Shown piece by piece: positions 56,712-64,000 of a stretch of DNA of 64,000 nt. This DNA is from Trichaptum fuscoviolaceum. Taxonomy: Eukaryota; Basidiomycota; Agaricomycetes; Hymenochaetales; Trichaptaceae. The position numbers and the translations under genes were made by a program. The notes under the pieces were generated by a model. The model saw nothing but the letters and a program-made list of their open reading frames with translations. It did not search any database and was not told the origin of the DNA. Location: positions 4,277,250-4,341,249 of the forward strand of contig CAJSYZ010000003.1 of NCBI GenBank assembly GCA_910574455.1. Direction: 5' to 3'. How positions within the stretch are numbered: the first letter of the stretch is position 1; each line of letters starts with the position of its first letter.

Positions 56712-58317
56712 TTAATCCACACTGCTTATGTGATTGGAGGGGAAAACATCTTTTAGCCACACTTCAGACAATTGGGGACACCCTGAAACTGACAATGCAT
56801 CGAGCATAACACCGTTTGAATGCATTTCACGCGCGAATTTGCGCATGAAGTATCTATCGAAGTAATTGCAATTCTTCAAGCTGATACTTTTGAGATGAAG
56901 AAGTGGCTGCATAAACCTTTCTCCGTCTGGTGGCCACATATTTGGGGCTTCGATACTTAGGTGTTGAAGATTTGGAAATCTGTGAACGAAAAAATTGAGG
57001 GGTGTTTCGTCGATTGGCGCATATTGTCTTGTTTTAAAAGAGAATTCGGTGAGAGTCGTATAATCATTGAGTGTGGGAAGGAGATTGGACATCACCTCCC
57101 TGGTGATCGCCAGTCCTGGTGTGATGTATAAATTGAATGAAAGTGTTCTAATGCTTGGCAAATGAAGCTTCGATAGGAGGTTCTGGATCGAAGATTTCGG
57201 TGGCGAAGATATACGTAGATGTTTCAAGTTTGCAAGGTGGACCGACATTAACCGGTTTGTATATGAGACCTGACCGTCCACGTAGTCAAGTGACAGGGAA
57301 CACAGAATGTTGTTCATAGAAAGGAAAGGGAGGAGTTGGTCGGTTCGTAGAGGCAGGCCCTCGTCAAATGCAATGGAAACGTCCTTTAGGTTGTCCGGAA
57401 ATGCCCAGTTAGGGATGACGTTGCGCAACTCCAGGCGCTGCAGAAGCGGCATCTGCCATGTTGCGAAGAATATTGGCAACATCGAACTGTCGCGTATCGC
57501 ATCGGTGGAGAATCGCAGGACCATGTCGGTAAGAGAGTTCGCAGACATATTCCTGCACACGGAAAATGATTGCAGGAGTACAGCCCATTGGTTATGCCCG
57601 GCTATTGGTGTGTAGTCTGAATCAATGACAACTTTAGCCCAGTCATTGCAGAGTGGAAGGAGCTCTGTCAGGAAGTTCCTCCCGCGCCAAATAGCTCCCA
57701 TCGCATCAGCGTTGCTATAAATGAATACCACAGTAAGCTTTGCGTTGCGCCTTCGGGAAAGGAAGGTTGAGAGCCCCGCAGGTCTCTGCCTAATTGATAC
57801 TCGAGCCCATAGGTGCGGAATGTTGAGAGCAACATCACGGAATCTTTTGCAAACATGGGATATCGCGACTGGTAGCTTCGTGTCACAATCATCTTCTGCC
57901 ACCGCGAAGAGGAGTATGAGCTCTAGAAGCTCGTTCGGAAGGGATAGGAGACCCGTTGGTGGCCCACGTTCTGAATCTAAGATAGGTCCGGATAAGACTT
58001 TTGTTGCCTCTAGGCAGGAGCGTGATAAACCGCTCAACAGCATTTGCGTCCTCTCCAGGATTTCTCGCTTATGAATGACGGTGTTAAGTTCGTCTTCATT
58101 AAGTTCACTAAGTATCTCATTGAGCACAAGTGCTTGATCCTTGTTCAAAAAAGCGTTGCCTACCTATCGACACTGTCGTTAATTGCAAGTAACCATAGAA
58201 GAGGGTCCAATGTAGGTTGTTGATCTTGCTGGGCTTGCCAGGCAACTTGGGTATAAGAAATCGACCATTTCAAACAGGCTAATGCCAGTTTGTCGACTTT
58301 ATATGCTCTAGAAGACA
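56712..58317 (-). CDS. F-box protein with leucine-rich C-terminal region
   Basis: Leftward gene of about 500 codons. The F-box is clear (LSLPNELLELILLFAVAEDD, then AISHVCKRFRDVALNIPHLW) at about residues 65-115 of the main frame (56712-58148). After it come irregular leucine-rich segments (PLLQRLELRNVIPNWAFP, LVNRL-like strands) as in mushroom F-box/LRR proteins. The F-box binds Skp1 in SCF ubiquitin ligases; the target is unknown. The upstream ATG at 58317 (MSSRAYKVDKLALACLKWSI) is open to a TAG just before the main frame but one base out of register, so either a small intron near 58155-58190 or a frameshift joins them. These F-box genes form large, fast-evolving families. Confidence 0.75.
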
Positions 58318-58628
58318 TTTTAGTTAATTTAAGCAAAAGTATAAAAGGGGATACACAAGCAGTGTAGTCGTCACGGTGAGAGTTTCGAACGAAGATCTTC
58401 AACTTGAACACGCATAGTATAAACACGGCAACTGAATACATCGGCTTCTTATGTATACTAGTATTCCCACGGTAGTTCTGTGCTACTTTTCGTACATCGC
58501 CAAAAGTTGTGTACGACTCGGATTCTGCTGCGAATGTTCGCTTCTCCTGCCTCCATCCTCCAGCATCTAATGCGTTGAAATCGACGACAATCTTGAGCAG
58601 ACTGACGACAAAACGGGTGGAATGAATT

Positions 58629-61600
58629 ATGCTGCGACGCTTTGCAGTTCATTCGTTCTGTCATGTTCGACTCAAGGGGCTAGCTCTTCAGCAGCGTCTG
58701 TGGGCAAGACCCTTCTCAGGACTGCTCTGTCTGCCGCTGCCTTCAATAACGATGCCTGGACCTGTACATGTCCGAAGGGGAAGTGTAGGGAGGGTCGATG
58801 TAGGAGCGCAATGCTTGGGGATGTTAGGAGAGCAAAACGTAGTCTTCCATATCCATGCGAGGGCAATACCATAGTAAATGGTTCGTCGTCAAATATTTGC
58901 TACTTGCGCAACTTCATCGACTTAATTGAAATCTACTCAGGTTTTATTGCTAACAGGACAACCTCAGCCCACCTTCGAAAGTCGAAACACTCACCATCTG
59001 GGCACCAGTTATGCAACAACCACTTCCGCACGTCGCCTTGTTTTACGATGTTTAGCAGAGGTATCGCTAGTGCGGCGTCGGTACCCATAAGACAAGCTGC
59101 AGGTCTCTCTACCCTGACTTCATCTGATGATCAGTCTTTGTTGTTCACGTTTCGTTTACTGAACAACGTACCGGAAAGCCAATTCGACCCTCAGGATGCA
59201 TGGCAAGCATTTACATCTCTATGCGACAGCGGTCAAGTCGCTTCGCTGGAACTAAAGGAGGTCTTTGCCTTTTCCAACAAGCTAGCAAATTCGGACAGCG
59301 TTTTATCAAGCTTAGAGGACGCCATGGGACTCAGTTCACGCTTACAACGGGTGGTCGGTGAGCTGGAGGAACGGCGCCCCTTCAACTCATCCAATGACGA
59401 ATTTCACTTCTTGTGCACAAAAATACAATTGGAGTCATTGCGTGGCTCTGCCAAAGATGCGCTGAAGGGCCTGGAGGATTTGGATTTCGTCCTAACAAAA
59501 CAATGGCACCACACCCTTTTCCTCGAAACATACAAGCACGTCTTCCGCTGCTTGTTACGAACGGACTCTCCTGAACGTGCATTTGAGTTTTTCTTGACTC
59601 ATATCGATCAGCTAGTGCAGACTTCGAAGGGAGCGGGAGAGAAGAAGGGTATCACTGGGCGTGGCGGCGCGTTTTTTGAAGAAATTTCGTCAGCACTAAG
59701 ACACATGGTTTCGCCAGCCAAAGTCCTAACTAGAAAGAGCGGGCAATGGAGTAGGAGTGTATTGGGCTCCGCGGGCAGAGCTATGCTGCATGTCTTTTGT
59801 GCAGAACGGCTTATGGAAGAGGCTCTTGCAGTCTACGAGGAACACGAGAAATTGGGGATGACCTTGTCGTTTACTCTTCGTCACGAACTGATACAGACCC
59901 TTGCCAGAACGCGCATGTACCCACAGGCCAATATGCTTTACGCTTCTATGGAGCCACTCCCTGGCGCCATTTACCAGGAAAAGTATTCATATTTCACGAC
60001 GGGACTTTACTTGCATGCGCATCAAGGCAATGTTGACGGGACAGAAGAGTGTTTTTCCCAGCTTTCCTCCTTAGGCGATATCAAGCCCCAGCATATGAAC
60101 CTCCTTATGCACGCGAGTGCAGAGAATGGCGATACAAAGCGTGTGTTGGAACTCTTTGACAGCTTCTTCTTGCAGAAGTCCTACGGCCGGACAATGGCGA
60201 ACCCGAACAGTCATCACTACAGCACAGTCATCTATGCTTACGCTCGGTTCGACGATTTCGATGGAATGAATGAATGGTTCACCAAAATGGTTTCAGAAGG
60301 CTTCAAACCCGACGTGTCAGTTTATAACATTGTCATGAACAGTTTTGCTGAACGCGGAGACGTAGACGGCATGAATGCACTCCTTGTCCAAATGCGTGCA
60401 GCTCACATTCCGCCAGATCTCATTACATATACGACAATGATCAAGCTTCTTGCACAACGACGGGACCTTCTGGCTGCCGAGGCGATGTTCAAGGGTATGC
60501 TTCGGGAGGGAATTGAGCCAGACACGATCGTCGTGTCTGCACTGATGAACGCACATGTGGAGGCAGGTTCGTGGAAGGGCGTCGTGCGAATCTTCGACTA
60601 CCTGCGTTCCACCCCGACAAAGCGGTTACGCCTGGACACACATGTATTCAACAACTTGTTGAAAGCATACGTTCTGATTGGTGCACCGTTGGAAGTAGTC
60701 ACCGACCTGTTCCAGCGATTCGAAACTGTTGGAATGAAGCCTACGAATCATACCTTCGCGCTCCTCATCCAATCTGCTTGTGATTCCAAGCGAATGGACA
60801 TCGCAATGAAGCTGTTTACGGAAATGGAGTATCTCGCGGATGATTGGCGCACGAACGTTCACGTCAACGCTTACGCGCTCACGATTATTATGGCCGGCTA
60901 TCTGCGCTTGGGTGACAGAAGAGAAGCAAGGGCCGTTTATGAAGACATGCAACGGCGTGGTATTCAACCGACCGGGATCACATACGGGACAATCATTAAA
61001 GCGTACTCGAATTCCAGAAGTGAAGAAAGTCTCCAAATTGCTAAGGATTTCCTGGCTTCGTTGACTTCTTCTGAACCTACTGATAGGAGCCAGTGGGATG
61101 AACGTACGGGAGGACGACTCAGCACGTTGTCAGCCATATATACTCCACTCATGAACGCCTTCGTGAGGCATCTAAATGCAGATGAGGTCGAACGCTTGTA
61201 CTCTGAGTATCTCGACGACAAACAGGAAACAACGATAGAGACCCTTACCCTATTACTTGACCTGTATAGGCGTCTAGGAGACGTTGAGAAGGTTCATGAG
61301 CTATGGCCTCAGATACTGGAACTGGCTATGGAGCGCTCGACTAAGGTCGACTCGCTATTGGACCCCCAAGATAAGCAGACTCAACTCTTCAAAACCCAGC
61401 GGCGGGGGGACTATTTATGTGTTCCGCTCTCCATTTACATTGATGCAATATCATCCGCCGGCCAGCATCTTGAAATTGCACATACTTGGAACTTCTTACG
61501 CCAAGAAGGTTTCCAATTTGATGCGCATAATTGGAATCATCTCGTTGTAGCACTAGTACGTGCGGGCCAACCAGAGCGGGCGTTCGAGGTGATGGAAAAG

Positions 61601-62119
61601 GTCATTCTTCCATATCAGGAGCAAGCGAAGACTATTCTTCGTACTCGATCAGAGGACGTCAAGTCTCCCTTACTTTACGATGACGAAGAAGATATCCAGG
61701 AGAAACTCGATGAACCTGTCGTTGACCATGCCCTTCGTAACGGTCGGGAGCGAGCCAGAGTTGTGAGGAGTTTGAGCAGACGAGATATCCAGCCGGGCGA
61801 GCCCGACGATTTCGCGCATGAACTTCATGTGATGCAGCAGATCTCTCCGTTATGGAATATCTGGCGCCCACATAGTATTACGCTGAGCATTCTTTCGCGA
61901 GTCCTTGAACGACTTCATTCTGGACGACCTATCAAAGCGTTGAAGAGTCCTTCGGAGGATCCCGAGGCCCAAGAGGAACTGAACAGTGATGAACAGGCTC
62001 AGATGAAATTTGCCAGGGATATTCTCAATCGGATCAACGCTAATTATCCCCGTGCAGTTCAAGTTGTTCAGGGATGGGAGTATCGTCAACAGAGTAGAGG
62101 TCGTGCGCGGAGGAGTTAA
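58629..62119 (+). CDS. Mitochondrial pentatricopeptide repeat (PPR) protein
   Basis: Large, mostly single-exon gene ending at 62119. Tandem PPR motifs are clear at about 60200-61000, for example HHYSTVIYAYARFDDFDGMN, KPDVSVYNIVMNSFAERGDV, PPDLITYTTMIKLLAQRRDL and EPDTIVVSALMNAHVEAGSW, with further degenerate repeats towards the C-terminus. PPR proteins bind organellar RNA and control its processing or translation. Two start regions look like mitochondrial presequences: MLRRFAVHSFCHVRLKG at 58629, in another frame and needing an intron near 58870-58970, and MFSRGIASAASVPIRQ at 59048, already in frame and giving 1023 residues. I prefer the second unless splicing is shown. The basic tail ends RQQSRGRARRS. 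Confidence 0.85.
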
Positions 62120-62341
62120 ATACCGGTGCATAGTACTCAATATTTCAATAATTTAATTGCTTTCGTATAACATTCATCGTGCCAATAAAGAGGACAACTA
62201 TAACATTAATGACTAAACCTAAGGAGAGGAAAACAAGAAAATCGCTACAAAACAGACATTTGGTCCCAAGAGGACAAGAATTAAGTCTACAACAATAAAC
62301 AGTCCGCAAAACCTTGAAGAGGGTGACATTGAGAAAAAAAC

Positions 62342-64000
62342 CTATGAATTGTCGGACTCGTCCCCAGATCCAACCGATTCTCCTCGTCGCCTTCGACGGT
62401 CACCTTGACGTGAGCCATGTCGATTACGCTACAAGCAATTAAAACAGCCGCATGATGAACGAAAACTGGAATAAAACTTACTAAAGGTAACTTTTGCCCT
62501 TGGTTTCCAAAGGCAATAGACAGCGCGGTCGTATCTAAGGATCAACAATCAGTAACGAGAAGACATGAATGATGCTGAATACAAACCAGGAACACCAGGG
62601 AAACGCTTAGCAGAGTAGACGATGAAAGGCTCAGTGAATGTCTGCGCCAAAATTGGCGCAGTGCCGGTCATCACACGAGTAGAACCAGGCTCAGGCGCAG
62701 GGTGTCTGTTGCAAAGACTTTGAGTAGATGTAGAAACCTCAAGAGGTCGTCCTACTTACGCTCCAACGTTCATCAAACGTAAACGTAACCTGAACGTGCC
62801 TTCAGTCCGTATTGACAAATCCTGGAATAGAAAAAATATGCCAGGCTTGCGATGTTCGTCATTCAGACGGCATGCGTTAGCTGAAAGAGGTCCAACAAGT
62901 GTGCGCGTGTAGGTATGTCGAGGGAGTGGCATCGTCGACGGCGCAGGTGAGGGGGGTGCTGTCTGACTCTGGTTTTGATTCTGATTTTGACTGTTTGTGG
63001 TATTCTGGCTTGTACTATGCGTAGGAGGGGAAGACTGAGGGGAACTGTGTGCAGGAGGTGCGGGAGGTGGTGGGGCATATGCATGGTGACCAGGAGGAGG
63101 GCCGTAAGGTTGGGTGGCATACAACGGACCACCGTCAACGGGAGGAGGCGGAGGTCCGTAACCTTCGTAAGGGGGAGGAGCGGGAGCTGAGGGAGGAGCT
63201 ATAGAAGGATCTGAATAAACTGCAGTAGAGGACTCAGGAGCTGGCCATCCTCGGAACGTACTCATCTCAGGCGCACCTTGCGCAGGCGGTACCGACGAAG
63301 TCGCGGGGTCCTGTTGAGAATGATCGCCGATCCACTGACCTTGAGCCTGTGGTGGCGCAGGTGCGCCCGGTGTGCTAGGCACATTACTCGGCGTACCGGT
63401 ACGATGGAACGAATGAATTGATGGAAGCGGATGGGTTGGGTATCCTGGGTGGTAATGTCCAGGTGGCGGAGGCGGTGGATGTGAATAAGGAGTGTAACCC
63501 CACGCAGAGTGATCTGGATGAGGCGCGTACATAGGATGCGGTGGCGGGTAGGCTGCTAAAGTTGGATCCGGCATCCCAGGAGTGTGTGGAGGGGGCGGCT
63601 GCGCGGAAAAGTTTCCGTACGGGGACTGATGGTGTGGATGGGTGTGCGAAGCATACGCCGACCCAGGGGGCGGGAGAGCTTGGAGGGAGGGCTGATTTCG
63701 ACATTACACGGCGCGTGAAAAAATCAAATTAGCAACGCAAGACGCACCACGGGAGTGATCAGCGGGAAAAAATTCACACACGCAAATCATCGATGTTAGC
63801 AAGTTTTTCCGCTTGTTTTCAGGCAGGCGTGCTCACCTGTGAGGCTTGAGAATCAGGACGCTGCGACGAAGTCGGACCAAATGGTGGTGCACTCGGCGCA
63901 GTCCCACGTCGCCGTGGTTTTGTGACGTGCGTCGGTATGTAGCGATCTGCGGACGACGGGTGTAAGACGAGATTCATCTCGTGTTTCGCATCTTGAGACC
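62342..64000 (-). CDS. Velvet-domain regulator, VelB-like (5' end outside window)
   Basis: Leftward gene running off the right edge. The exon at about 63840-64000 (MNLVLHPSSADRYIPTHVTK in frame) is joined by an intron to a long exon (62756 to about 63705) with a Pro/Gln/Tyr-rich stretch of about 200 residues. This is followed by the second half of the velvet fold: TYTRTLVGPLSANACRLNDE, KPGIFFLFQDLSIRTEGTFR and LRLMNVGA. Further exons give TRVMTGTAPILAQTF, FIVYSAKRFPGVP and the end NRHGSRQGDRRRRRGE. A long disordered insert inside the velvet domain is typical of VelB rather than VeA. Velvet proteins form nuclear complexes that couple development and secondary metabolism. The first half of the domain should lie right of the window. 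Confidence 0.8.

Overview
The window looks like nuclear DNA of a basidiomycete fungus, most likely an agaricomycete. Genes are interrupted by many 47-71 nt GT-AG introns. The host genes are fungal: velvet factor, ArfGAP, MLH3, complex I subunit, prefoldin 2, F-box and PPR proteins. The mobile DNA (Plavaka transposase, chromodomain Gypsy, alpha-1,3-glucan synthase fragment) is typical of mushroom genomes.

The dominant structure is a ~20.1-kb giant DNA transposon present twice in direct orientation. Copy 2 is complete, 27730-56015, with perfect 23-bp terminal inverted repeats (TIRs) at 27730-27752 and 55993-56015. Copy 1 is seen from window base 1 to its right TIR at 17604-17626; the fixed offset of 30193 predicts that its first 2464 bp lie left of the window. 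From left to right the element carries: a large leftward spliced gene of a basidiomycete mobile-DNA family; a rightward Plavaka (CACTA-like) transposase gene; a leftward spliced coiled-coil gene; a spacer rich in short repeats; a decayed WD40-like remnant; a rightward three-exon DEDD-type 3'-5' exonuclease gene; and a leftward fragment of alpha-1,3-glucan synthase with its introns.

Between the two copies (17627-27729) is a 10.1-kb block of ordinary host genes: PFDN2, NDUFS8, an ArfGAP, MLH3 and an SBDS-domain protein. Right of copy 2 are a 517-bp MULE-type MITE, an F-box gene, a PPR gene, and a velvet gene that runs off the right edge.

Copy 2 was hit by two later insertions. One is a complete 6324-bp chromovirus at 37986-44309 with identical 576-bp LTRs, a 5-bp target duplication, an apparent self-priming site and a -1 frameshift site between gag and pol. 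The other is a 1.86-kb Helitron2/Helentron-like element (54046-55902) carrying a spliced gene fragment. Differences between the two copies are mostly CpG to TpG/CpA changes, mainly with the change in copy 2, which suggests methylation-linked decay. Each copy has its own breaks: the transposase is frameshifted at different places, and the exonuclease is open in copy 1 but has a CGA to TGA stop in copy 2.

All identifications come from reading the sequence and recalled family motifs. No database search was possible.
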